From a virus, in IMG/VR virus record IMGVR_UViG_3300017951_004320, positions 1 to 22,112 of that record: a stretch of DNA of 22,112 nt. One strand, 5' to 3'. Position 1 is the stretch's first letter, and each line of letters begins with the position of its first letter. The notes beneath the pieces were generated by a model. That model was not told the origin of the DNA. It was given only the letters and a program-made list of their open reading frames with translations, and did no database searches. This document shows positions 13,907-21,128 of the stretch, piece after piece. The translations under genes were made by a program, and so were the position numbers.

Positions 13907-15194
13907 TACATTCATGACGCACAATGACAACCCACAGTCATTCGGAGATCAGGGTATGCCCGCACCTGATACGCACATAAACCTGCAAGGTGGTCGATTA
14001 AATTTACCACCACGCGACAGGGACAAGCTCCACGAGGAAGCTGGGCACACGACGAGTGGTCGGTTGTATGCCGTAAACGAAGAGGGCGAAACTATGGACT
14101 TCGCTGATGTGTTGCCACGTGGAGTTGATGCTGAAGCATGCCGTAAAGTAGGAATATCTTCATATTGGGCGCATCTTACCCGTCGTAAGCTTGTTGAGCC
14201 AAAAAATCATTCCTCACGTGATGATGGTCGGCTGTACATGCAATGCGGTGGAGAGATATGGGAACCATGCACAGACAACCTTGATTATGGGATTGGTCAC
14301 AACATGCAAGAGCTAGTAAGTCGTGGGCAATTCGACAAAAAAGAGTTCACCGACTTCTTGCATGAGAACTTCCAACTACGTGGAGTGTCCGCCGTGATTG
14401 AGATACTAATGAAATGGTACCACACGCGATTTGGTTCACAGCTCGTGTGTGAAGAATCGGTAACCAATGACATGAGTCACACAGACATTGAAAGCGTGGA
14501 CATCATGGACATACCGTTTCCAAGCGACAGCATTGAGTTCTTCTTCGCAGACCCAAAGATTCCAACCATACTCGTGTTCAAGGGTGGCGTTGGGCCACTC
14601 ATGACGAGACTTGGGTTGCAACCAATATTCAGCGAAGAAACGCGTGACAGGGAATCTCTGAACTTTTGGGTCGAAACGCGCTGTGGTTCGGGATTCATTT
14701 TTCGCGCCAATGAAACGAATTGGGACAGCTTGCTTTCACCCAACATGGAGGATCAAGCGATCTTACCCAACACAATTGCGTTTTCAGCCGAAGAGTGGGT
14801 AGGCGCGCGCGAGGCGTTTCTCATGTGTATCAAAGTTTTGATATATGCATCAATCCCACATCATACGGTAGAAACGATTGGCACGAAGAAAAAACACTTT
14901 CCTCTCGGTGGCATACCCGGCATCAGAGGTCGCCCGGTTTGTAAATCCACGAGAGTCGTGTACCTGCCAGAAATTCGTAAAGATAGAGAATCTACAGGTG
15001 AGCATGTTACCAAGCATGAATTTCGTGGACGTCGGGGTCATTTACGTTTTTACAAGCACAAGAGGTTCAAGAAGAGTGGTCTTCAGAACACTTGGGCTTT
15101 CATCCCACCTGTACGCGGACCTAATGGAGAAATGCCTAAAGCCATATTCCGAGTACGTAAACCAAAAGAAGCGCCAAGGAGGGGCGCGGCATGA
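13896..15194 (+). CDS. Hypothetical 432-aa protein with basic GRRGHLRFYKHKRF C-terminal motif
   Basis: This protein is not recognised with confidence. Residues 1-60 are polar and probably flexible. A region at about 80-100 (CRKVGISSYWAHLTRRKLVE) looks like a helix-turn-helix-type segment followed by a strand pair. The middle has ELVSRGQFDKKEFTDFLHEN, strands SIEFFFADPKIPTILVFKGG, and NTIAFSAEEWVGAREAFLMC. Near the C-terminus RGRRGHLRFYKHKRF (377-391) is followed by a Trp (W400) and a Pro/Arg-rich end. Short RGHLR-type basic motifs followed by an aromatic strand occur at the C-termini of some plasmid and phage proteins of unknown role. The start is set by AGGAGG. The next gene overlaps by ATGA. 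It may act on nucleic acid, but this is a guess from charge and motif. Confidence 0.7.
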   Translation: MIDDTFMTHNDNPQSFGDQGMPAPDTHINLQGGRLNLPPRDRDKLHEEAGHTTSGRLYAVNEEGETMDFADVLPRGVDAEACRKVGISSYWAHLTRRKLVEPKNHSSRDDGRLYMQCGGEIWEPCTDNLDYGIGHNMQELVSRGQFDKKEFTDFLHENFQLRGVSAVIEILMKWYHTRFGSQLVCEESVTNDMSHTDIESVDIMDIPFPSDSIEFFFADPKIPTILVFKGGVGPLMTRLGLQPIFSEETRDRESLNFWVETRCGSGFIFRANETNWDSLLSPNMEDQAILPNTIAFSAEEWVGAREAFLMCIKVLIYASIPHHTVETIGTKKKHFPLGGIPGIRGRPVCKSTRVVYLPEIRKDRESTGEHVTKHEFRGRRGHLRFYKHKRFKKSGLQNTWAFIPPVRGPNGEMPKAIFRVRKPKEAPRRGAA

Positions 15195-15430
15195 GTAGAA
15201 AACAACACAACATAAGAAGAAAACTAGCAAAGCGTGAAATGTATGAAGCTGAACTTGAAGCTGAATTGCGACGCGCTTTGCACACACACACAGAAAGTGA
15301 AGCTCAAGAAGTGATTGATCGAGAGCTACGCGAAAATGAACAACAAAACATATACAAATCACATAACGATCGTGCGTGTTTCACGCCTGATCACCCAAAC
15401 CACAACACATACACACACAAAAACATATGA
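15191..15430 (+). CDS. Hypothetical small charged helical protein
   Basis: This 79-aa protein begins MSRKQHNIRRKLAKREMYEA and is a single long charged helix in pattern (ELEAELRRALHTHTESEAQE), probably coiled coil. Its C-terminal tail (PDHPNHNTYTHKNI) is encoded by the CA-repeat leader of the next gene. AAGGAGG lies upstream of the ATG, which overlaps the previous stop (ATGA). The stop overlaps the start of the CobS-like ATPase gene (ATGA). It may be a small partner of the ATPase, judged by position only. Confidence 0.6.
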   Translation: MSRKQHNIRRKLAKREMYEAELEAELRRALHTHTESEAQEVIDRELRENEQQNIYKSHNDRACFTPDHPNHNTYTHKNI

Positions 15431-16707
15431 AGATTGAATTAGATCCAAAGGACATCCTGTCCTCACGCGCATTCCAGCAAGCCATGTCTGACCTTAAAGC
15501 TGAGGTTACGGCGAATACCGACAAGGCTGTACGAGATGTACGCACTAAAGTTGCTGAAGATGGTGGCGCGGCATTGCAAGAAGAAGTCCAAAAAACTCTC
15601 CTTGGCGCACCATTCATCCAAGCATTCGCCGACCTAGTCGTGGACAAAGCTCGCACTGCAGGTATCACATTGCCAACGCTCAAGGCAACCATAGGGCGTA
15701 AGCTACGTGGGTCACCCGCATCGAAAGCGATCAATACCTATGCTCGCCCAATGCAAGGCAAGTACGAGGGCAAGCGCGCGGTTGCGCTGTTCGGTGACAA
15801 GGGTAGTGGTAAGACGCATGAGGCTTATCATGAAAGCATACGCCTGTATGGAGAAGACAATACGCACATGATTGACTGTCATGGTGACGTCATGCCTGAA
15901 GCATTGTTTGGGCATCCATGCGCAGAGGGTGATGGAACTCCAGCACTCGGCTGGCGTGATGGTCTAATCACGAAAGCCTTCAGACGCCAAAATGATACAG
16001 GTGAGCCACAAATGATAGTGTTTGATGAGTTTTTGCAACTCCCAAGCACGACACTCAATGCACTCAAGTCCTTACTCGGTGGTATGGGCAATGATTATGT
16101 ATGCACAACAGGTAAGCCGACAGGAAAGGTTGGATCAGCTCGTGGAGTCGAGCAACTACATTGCCCAATCGAAATGATAGGCTTCGTCGTCACATCAAAT
16201 GTAGGTGGAAGGTATGAAGTTCGAGACTTGGATGATGCGATGCGTTCAAGGCTCAAGATTGTACACATGGATTGCAAAATCACCGACATCAAGCGTGTAC
16301 TCAAGCCCGTGATTGAGCAACGTCAGGACGCCTATGGTTGGTCTGACGAGGCAAGTAATTGGCTGATGGGGGCGCTCACATCACTACACAGCGACACAAA
16401 AAGGTTTGCTAATAATCATGAGCTTGAAACATATGCCGGTACTCGTGAATTGTTGGGTATTCTCACGCAGCTTGAGCATCCTGCCGAAATACTGAATGTA
16501 TTTGACGAGCGCTCGGTTTTGTGTGAGCGTCCATACTTTGTCGCCGTGGATGACTTCGGGCATCCCAACCCCGACCAGAAGAGACAGTTCAAGGCGCTTG
16601 GCAAAAACTTGCAAGAGAAAGCACAAGCGTTCAAGAAAGATATCGCACAGACCGAAGACGACAAGGCTAGATTCGACAGCTTGTTACGTCATGTCATCAT
16701 TGGATAA
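15427..16707 (+). CDS. CobS/MoxR-like AAA+ ATPase
   Basis: This 426-aa protein has a helical N-terminal region (1-90) followed by an AAA+ domain. Walker A is GDKGSGKT (123-130), Walker B is MIVFDE (196-201), sensor 1 is TSN (256-258), the arginine finger region is MRSRLKIVHMD (272-282), and a sensor 2 candidate is GTRELLG (338-344). The DEFLQLPSTTLNALKSLLGG segment is like the MoxR/CobS branch. CobS is the ATPase subunit of aerobic cobaltochelatase, but phage relatives occur without the CobN chelatase subunit, as here, so magnesium- or cobalt-chelation is unlikely. A remodelling ATPase working with the VWA protein encoded downstream is the better reading. The start follows a CA-repeat leader with no Shine-Dalgarno site. 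Confidence 0.88.
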   Translation: MKIELDPKDILSSRAFQQAMSDLKAEVTANTDKAVRDVRTKVAEDGGAALQEEVQKTLLGAPFIQAFADLVVDKARTAGITLPTLKATIGRKLRGSPASKAINTYARPMQGKYEGKRAVALFGDKGSGKTHEAYHESIRLYGEDNTHMIDCHGDVMPEALFGHPCAEGDGTPALGWRDGLITKAFRRQNDTGEPQMIVFDEFLQLPSTTLNALKSLLGGMGNDYVCTTGKPTGKVGSARGVEQLHCPIEMIGFVVTSNVGGRYEVRDLDDAMRSRLKIVHMDCKITDIKRVLKPVIEQRQDAYGWSDEASNWLMGALTSLHSDTKRFANNHELETYAGTRELLGILTQLEHPAEILNVFDERSVLCERPYFVAVDDFGHPNPDQKRQFKALGKNLQEKAQAFKKDIAQTEDDKARFDSLLRHVIIG

Positions 16708-16725
16708 CACACAACACACACATAT

Positions 16726-18015
16726 ATGAAAAAATCAACACATCCCATAACGCCCGTGGTTGAGAGATACCTAGAGAACCAAGTTGCGCAAGCAAGTCTG
16801 ACAGTTCCTAATGATGGTCTCAAGTACGAGCTAAACATATCACCCGAACAAGGTACAGCATCTTGGAGTCACTCCAAGCTTGGTCACAACATAACGCTGT
16901 ATGATTTCCATCACACATTGGACAGTAGTACATTCCTTACACGTAACAAAACTCGCCAAGCTACTATGATACGAGATTATGCATCCATGATGGTAGTACA
17001 TGAGCAAAAAGGTCATGGCGCATTGTCCACACGTGAGCTTGGTGCAATGGGTTCTTGGTGTAACGATAATCGCATACATCCTGACCTGTTGAATATTATG
17101 GAGGATATACGTATCGAGTCTGCGCTTAGCGCTAAGCGTCCGGGTCACACGAAATCGAAAGGAGTCTGGATCAACCATCTGGGTATGTTCGTCGATATCC
17201 CAACTCGTGCCGAAGGTGGTGACTATGGATGGCGCAAAGCTTATTGGCACAGGTACAACAAAATGCCTGACCCACACATGGCGCCCGAAGCATACCTCTC
17301 CGCATTGTGTTGGGCTGAAAGAATACGTACACTTGAAACCAAAGTTCACAAAAGATGGTTAGATGAATGTGCATCAAAAGGGCTAGACGTCAATCGTTGG
17401 GGCACTGAGAAAGCGAAAAACATACAGCGATTCATTGACTACATATTCCGTGAATGTCGTGCTTGGCGCAAATATCGCACTACTGAGTCGCTGAAATCAT
17501 TGCTACTTGAGTGGGTCAAGTTTTTCCCATGTGCGCCTGAAGGAGCATCACGGGTATCAGGGCACAATGATGTTATCGTGAACATGATGGAGTCTGGATG
17601 CCCATTGGTTGACCCATATGGAAACCCACTCGATGACGCAACCCCATGCATACCCACATCATCTCCAACTACAGCAAAAAAGCCAACAGAGCCCACGCCC
17701 ACGCCTGAGCCTGTTGTGCCCACCAATCCCAAGGAATCGCCGAAAGATGATGCCGAAGGTGATGAGAAGCCTGCGACCGCGGAGCACAAGGGTGAGCATG
17801 AAAAACTGTCTGACAGCAAGTCGGGGGATGAAGATTTGTCCCACGATGAGCAAGACATTGATATTGGAGATGGAGCATCAAGCGTGTTGTCACATGAGAC
17901 GCATACAGTTGGAGAACGAATACAGATTGATCTCCCCTCGTGGGTGAGTGACTTCGCAAAACGTGACTCGGACTTCGGCTCTAGCAACGAAAAACTTCCA
18001 GCGGACTTCTTCTGA
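16726..18015 (+). CDS. CobT-like protein, N-terminal (metallopeptidase-like) part
   Basis: This 429-aa protein lies 18 bases after the AAA+ gene and just before a VWA gene. It has VVHEQKGHGALSTREL (91-106), resembling a zinc-peptidase HExxH helix but with one extra residue between the histidine pairs (HExxxH, 92-97). Further on it has LLNIMEDIRIES (121-132), which corresponds to the conserved ExxRxE segment of CobT and related VWA partners. A Pro/Thr-rich linker follows (about 312-338), then an acidic region (340-385). Full-length CobT has this type of N-terminal and acidic region followed by a VWA domain; here the VWA is a separate gene overlapping by one base. The acidic linker typically joins to the ATPase ring partner. 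Peptidase activity is doubtful. The start follows a CA-repeat leader. Confidence 0.78.
   Translation: MKKSTHPITPVVERYLENQVAQASLTVPNDGLKYELNISPEQGTASWSHSKLGHNITLYDFHHTLDSSTFLTRNKTRQATMIRDYASMMVVHEQKGHGALSTRELGAMGSWCNDNRIHPDLLNIMEDIRIESALSAKRPGHTKSKGVWINHLGMFVDIPTRAEGGDYGWRKAYWHRYNKMPDPHMAPEAYLSALCWAERIRTLETKVHKRWLDECASKGLDVNRWGTEKAKNIQRFIDYIFRECRAWRKYRTTESLKSLLLEWVKFFPCAPEGASRVSGHNDVIVNMMESGCPLVDPYGNPLDDATPCIPTSSPTTAKKPTEPTPTPEPVVPTNPKESPKDDAEGDEKPATAEHKGEHEKLSDSKSGDEDLSHDEQDIDIGDGASSVLSHETHTVGERIQIDLPSWVSDFAKRDSDFGSSNEKLPADFF
17123..17138. repeat. Perfect 16-bp palindrome inside the CobT-like gene
   Basis: CGCTTAGCGCTAAGCG reads the same on both strands. It lies within coding sequence (codons for SALSAKR). 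It could be a protein-binding site or chance. Confidence 0.6.
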
Positions 18016-18740
18016 TGGGATACAACATAGAAATACGTAACGGTCGGATTTATTACTATGGGCACGACAAGCCATACGAAAAAGCCGACTTTTGGGAATC
18101 CGAAGGGAACTTCATAAATGCAACAGCGAAAGCATTCGCGCGTGTGCTTACGGGCAAGGACAAATCCGCAGATCGTAGAGGGCATTGGGGGTCAGGTGGT
18201 CTACACCTGAACAACATTACCAAGCTCAACGCGTCTGAGGGTTACTTCCACAAAAAGCGTAAGCACGGTGGTAAACCCCATGTGTTCGTAATGATGGACG
18301 CTTCAGGTTCTATGTCTGATGGTCACTTCACGCATGGCTTACCTATCATGGCTGCATTCAATGAGTTGGCTGTACAAAAGAAAATACGATTCGACTTCGT
18401 ACTTACAGGCAACAAGAAGTCTTGGTGGAACAAATCCAAGCCTGTAGCGCGTGGCTTGTGGGGTCTAATGGAATGTAGGGCAGGTTGTGAGTCATTCGCA
18501 TACAACCTACCCAAGTACAAAAAGATATGGAAAACAGCCTCAACATTCATCTGTTACACGGATGGTGCGATCACGGATGGTGACATATCACCATCATTGT
18601 GGCGTAGCGAGGGCTTGACCTGTATCGGCGCATACATTGGCTCAGACAGGCAACGCAAAGCCATGAGTAATTGGTTTGACCACACAATCGCCGCAAGTAG
18701 TAAAGAGCTTCTCGCATCACGGCTCATCAAATTAGTATGA
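18015..18740 (+). CDS. VWA-domain protein (CobT C-terminal-like)
   Basis: This 241-aa protein has a von Willebrand factor A domain with a complete metal-ion-dependent adhesion site: VFVMMDASGSMSDG (DxSxS at 95-99) and a later YTDGAITDGD with Asp183. The segment before it, DRRGHWGSGGLHLNNITKLN and then FHKKRKHGG, corresponds to the region in CobT-type proteins that precedes the VWA. In MoxR/CobS systems the VWA protein binds the AAA+ ring and passes on its remodelling force to a substrate. The ATG overlaps the stop of the CobT-like N-terminal gene (TGATG), and no Shine-Dalgarno site is seen, so translation is probably by re-initiation at about equal amounts. The family reading is firm; the phage function is unknown. 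Confidence 0.88.
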   Translation: MGYNIEIRNGRIYYYGHDKPYEKADFWESEGNFINATAKAFARVLTGKDKSADRRGHWGSGGLHLNNITKLNASEGYFHKKRKHGGKPHVFVMMDASGSMSDGHFTHGLPIMAAFNELAVQKKIRFDFVLTGNKKSWWNKSKPVARGLWGLMECRAGCESFAYNLPKYKKIWKTASTFICYTDGAITDGDISPSLWRSEGLTCIGAYIGSDRQRKAMSNWFDHTIAASSKELLASRLIKLV

Positions 18741-18766
18741 TGCAATAACACACAAATAACACAAAT

Positions 18767-19234
18767 ATGAGAATAAAAGACCCATACAAAACAGGTGATG
18801 CATATTCACCTAGCTTACTAACGACAGATGCGTGCTCACCTGAGCGCGCGCATTTGGCGTTCTCTAATATAAAACTCGCATTGGACATGCTCAAGCATCG
18901 CCTAAAGCATGAGGAGGATGGAGAAAAAATAATAGGAGAAATCGACGCAGCCGTAGAATATCACTCGAAAGATTACGTGGTACTGAAAGACTTCTCTGAA
19001 TGTTTCTCACGCATGCATGATCACATAGAAACTGCAAAAGACGCGATAAAGTTCAAACTTGCGCACCTATCGAAAAATCCTGACACGGATCCGGGCGGAC
19101 TTGGACGCGACACGGAAAGAGAGACTCGCATGATTGAGACCCTCAACTTTCTCATAATGCTCGAAAACGTGCATCAAGGAAGAGACCCACTCACAGGCGC
19201 TCAAGACATAGACATTGGAGGTGCAAATGGCTGA
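18767..19234 (+). CDS. Hypothetical helical protein downstream of the VWA gene
   Basis: This 155-aa protein is not recognised. It is mostly helical and charged (RAHLAFSNIKLALDMLKHRL, DGEKIIGEIDAAVEYHSKDY, HIETAKDAIKFKLAHLSKNP) with a final helix ETRMIETLNFLIMLENVHQG. It starts after a CA-type leader (AACACACAAATAACACAAAT) with no Shine-Dalgarno site, and its end overlaps the next gene by eight bases. It follows the CobS/CobT-like genes and could belong with them, but nothing in the protein shows it. Confidence 0.65.
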   Translation: MRIKDPYKTGDAYSPSLLTTDACSPERAHLAFSNIKLALDMLKHRLKHEEDGEKIIGEIDAAVEYHSKDYVVLKDFSECFSRMHDHIETAKDAIKFKLAHLSKNPDTDPGGLGRDTERETRMIETLNFLIMLENVHQGRDPLTGAQDIDIGGANG

Positions 19235-19700
19235 GGCTACATGCGGAGATAGAATACATCGAGCTTTCTCGAATACCATGCGTGATCTAAGCGAAATGGA
19301 TTTGGGTGACATCGAACAGCTCAACAATTATGCATTGAGCTTTGATTATGTTCGCAAAGGTGCGATCGGGAATCCTGTTCCATGCTTCAGATGGCAAATG
19401 TCATGGGGCGGACCACAAGATGAGTTCTTGTTTCCATTCCACAGACAAGTTTTGTTCGTGGGGTATTGGACGAGTGATGACGATGGGCTAAGGTACAATC
19501 CGAATGGTACGCAAAAATGCCAATATTGGTTTCGTGATTGGGGAGACTCAGCATACGTAAACCTTAGCAAAGATCATCTCGATATACTGAGACAGGTCAT
19601 AAACACATATGGATATCATGGGTGCCTTATCGAAGAGTTCAAAAAAGAAAAAGGTATCGCACCACATGGAGAACAGGCAGAAACACACATACACACATGA
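19227..19700 (+). CDS. Hypothetical protein
   Basis: This 157-aa protein begins MAEATCGDRIHRAFSNTMRD. Its middle is aromatic-rich with Trp and Phe (CFRWQMSWGGPQDEFLFPFH, VLFVGYWTSDDDGLRYNPNG, CQYWFRDWGDSAYVNLSKDH), suggesting a compact beta-rich fold. A helix with ILRQVINTYGYHGCLIEEFK and a short tail follow. No family is recognised. The start at 19227 is set by GGAGG at 19217-19221; the frame is also open from a TTG at 19215. The last residues (AETHIHT) come from the CA-repeat leader of the next gene, and the stop overlaps that start (ATGA). Confidence 0.65.
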   Translation: MAEATCGDRIHRAFSNTMRDLSEMDLGDIEQLNNYALSFDYVRKGAIGNPVPCFRWQMSWGGPQDEFLFPFHRQVLFVGYWTSDDDGLRYNPNGTQKCQYWFRDWGDSAYVNLSKDHLDILRQVINTYGYHGCLIEEFKKEKGIAPHGEQAETHIHT

Positions 19701-19969
19701 ACATAAAAGAACTAGAAAAACGCGTAGTTACAGAAGTGCGTAACTACATACAAGCTCACGCGCCCATCGACTATGATGGCACAGGCAAGACCGTACTGGA
19801 TGCAGAACCATTGGTTCGCATGATTGAGATTCACTTCTCACACATGACGTCACCCGACGGAGACTTGCGTAACATGACCATCGAGCAGGCGGGATTGTGG
19901 GCAATCGAACAATGGAAGGGCGCAATGGAAGCGCGTAAAAAACCAAAAGGAGAAAACACACATGAGTAG
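19697..19969 (+). CDS. Hypothetical small protein
   Basis: This 90-aa protein begins MNIKELEKRVVTEVRNYIQA, continues with HAPIDYDGTGKTVLDAEPLV and ends with a helix IEQAGLWAIEQWKGAMEARK. It is alpha-helical in pattern and not recognised. The frame is open upstream to 19622, but that part overlaps the previous gene; the ATG at 19697 follows a CA leader (AAACACACATACACAC) and overlaps the previous stop, so it is preferred. Its end overlaps the next gene by eight bases. Confidence 0.65.
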   Translation: MNIKELEKRVVTEVRNYIQAHAPIDYDGTGKTVLDAEPLVRMIEIHFSHMTSPDGDLRNMTIEQAGLWAIEQWKGAMEARKKPKGENTHE

Positions 19970-20168
19970 TAAATACAGCGTAATCTGTGCATACACAGCA
20001 CAATCAAACACAGAGATGACCGACATGATGCTCGAAGTACCACACGTCGTGAAGTATGTCGAGATGGGAGAAAAGAAACAAGTCACCATCTATGCGGAAT
20101 GTCCAATGGATGCGACCAATAAGGTGCATGAAAGGCTAAGGAAAAAGTATGCAAACATTCGTTCCTGA
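19962..20168 (+). CDS. Hypothetical small protein
   Basis: This 68-aa protein begins MSSKYSVICAYTAQSNTEMT and contains strands and one helix (VVKYVEMGEKKQVTIYAECP, ATNKVHERLRKKYANI). It is not recognised. Its start combines both signal types seen here: AAAAGGAG followed directly by AAAACACAC before the ATG. Its last 20 bases overlap the start of the glycosylase-like gene. Confidence 0.6.
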   Translation: MSSKYSVICAYTAQSNTEMTDMMLEVPHVVKYVEMGEKKQVTIYAECPMDATNKVHERLRKKYANIRS

Positions 20169-20580
20169 CGCTAGATCGTACAGAGCATCACTTGCATGCC
20201 TAGACAATACACGTTTAGGTAATCAAGTGTACCGTGAAGGGCTCACCCTCCTACGTGGGGGGTGGGCTAATCACCCTGCCGCAAAGATGTGGAAAGGTTT
20301 TGAGCATCAGCTTGCAGCCTACTGCCTCGCGGGTGCGTGTGAAATGCACTCACGCTTTGCCTGCAAAACAGGTCCATGGAAAAAAGATATCGTAGACAAA
20401 TGGGTATCCTACTTCTCGCATGAAGTTTCATCAAGACCTTACACGCCCAAGCCATCATGGTGGGGTGACGCTCGCGTACATGACTCACACAAATCAAACC
20501 TTCTACGCAAAAATCCTGAGTATTATGCTCAACACTATTGGCACGTAGATCAAGAAATGCCATATTATTGGCCCATATAA
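20149..20580 (+). CDS. MSMEG_6728-family protein, related to pyrimidine dimer DNA glycosylases
   Basis: This 143-aa protein fits a family found in actinobacteria and phages. The family has an N-terminal MQTFxP, a LDxxRLGxQ motif (here CLDNTRLGNQVYREG), a WxNHPAxxMWxGxE motif (here WANHPAAKMWKGFEHQ), an HxSHxSNLLRKxPEYY motif (here HDSHKSNLLRKNPEYY) and a C-terminal PYxWP (here PYYWPI). All are present, so the protein looks complete. Family members are commonly grouped with pyrimidine dimer DNA glycosylase / endonuclease V (Pyr_excise), enzymes that cut ultraviolet-induced dimers; activity for this subgroup is, as far as I know, not firmly established. AAGGA lies just upstream of the ATG. A role in DNA repair or host-DNA damage response is likely but unproven. 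Confidence 0.82.
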   Translation: MQTFVPDARSYRASLACLDNTRLGNQVYREGLTLLRGGWANHPAAKMWKGFEHQLAAYCLAGACEMHSRFACKTGPWKKDIVDKWVSYFSHEVSSRPYTPKPSWWGDARVHDSHKSNLLRKNPEYYAQHYWHVDQEMPYYWPI

Positions 20581-20592
20581 CACAACACACAT

Positions 20593-20901
20593 ATGAAAGA
20601 TAAAAACCTAATTACAGTGCCCGCAGGCTTTGCGCTTGTGAGCGATATGCAATTCATGGATGAACATCCTGAATTCACAAAAGTATCATTTCCAGTATTG
20701 GATGGAGATGTCGTAAATGAACGCATGTGGGTGCGCATCACAGAGGGTGATCGCTACAATGGTAGTGGAATCATCGACAATGAACCCGCATACGCCGAGT
20801 ACGTGAAGTATGAGGATACAGTTGAGTATGCAACAGAGGGTGATTCGGTCACCCCTGTGTTTAAGCGTAAGATCGCATCTTGTGAAGGAGGTGCGCTGTG
20901 A
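20593..20901 (+). CDS. DUF2314-like small protein
   Basis: This 102-aa protein contains VVNERMWVRITEGDRYNGSG, then IIDNEPAYAEYVKYEDTVEY. This matches the DUF2314 pattern of an ERMWV strand, a GxxxNEP turn and a following GDxVxF-like strand. DUF2314 proteins are small and of unknown function, frequent in phages and bacteria. The ATG follows the clear CA leader ACACAACACACAT with no Shine-Dalgarno site. The next gene starts at a GTGA overlap preceded by AAGGAGG, so this gene and the next are coupled. Confidence 0.65.
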   Translation: MKDKNLITVPAGFALVSDMQFMDEHPEFTKVSFPVLDGDVVNERMWVRITEGDRYNGSGIIDNEPAYAEYVKYEDTVEYATEGDSVTPVFKRKIASCEGGAL

Positions 20902-21128
20902 GTATGACCGATGAAGAAATTGAACTACAAGTCGCGACCATACGTATTGCATGTGATGAAGATTCACCATTCAAGGGAATGGTGGATATGTCTGATCTAC
21001 TACTGTTGGATGTGGATGACGCACGTTCCGTGTGGGATGCGATGGGCGAAGAATTGCAAAAGCAATTCACAAAAATATACATGACACAAGGAGAATCAAA
21101 AAATGATAACAATCACGAAAAAGTATGA
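20898..21128 (+). CDS. Hypothetical small acidic protein
   Basis: This 76-aa acidic protein begins MSMTDEEIELQVATIRIACD and continues MVDMSDLLLLDVDDARSVWD with a final helix EELQKQFTKIYMT. It is not recognised. The start is a GTG that overlaps the previous stop (GTGA) and has AAGGAGG six bases upstream; an ATG at 20904 is an alternative. The end overlaps the next gene by 26 bases. Confidence 0.6.
   Translation: MSMTDEEIELQVATIRIACDEDSPFKGMVDMSDLLLLDVDDARSVWDAMGEELQKQFTKIYMTQGESKNDNNHEKV

Noticed and set aside
16991-17017. Active zinc metallopeptidase
   Set aside because: The motif is HExxxH, not HExxH, and related CobT-like proteins are not known as peptidases. It is recorded only as a metallopeptidase-like feature.
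16840-17349. 169-codon minus-strand open frame
   Set aside because: It is a shadow of the CobT-like gene: His/Thr/Cys-rich translation and no start signal.
17439-18185. 248-codon minus-strand open frame opposite the CobT-like and VWA genes
   Set aside because: It lies antisense to two well-supported genes and its Ser/Cys-rich translation has no recognisable pattern.
15427-18740. Genuine cobaltochelatase (vitamin B12 synthesis) genes
   Set aside because: No CobN-like subunit and no other cobalamin gene is present, the CobT part is split, and the neighbours are phage genes. Only a structural relationship to CobS/CobT is claimed.
15380-20590. CA-repeat tracts as a CRISPR array or tandem repeat element
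   Set aside because: The tracts are short, irregular, not evenly spaced and lie only before gene starts; there are no spacer-like units.
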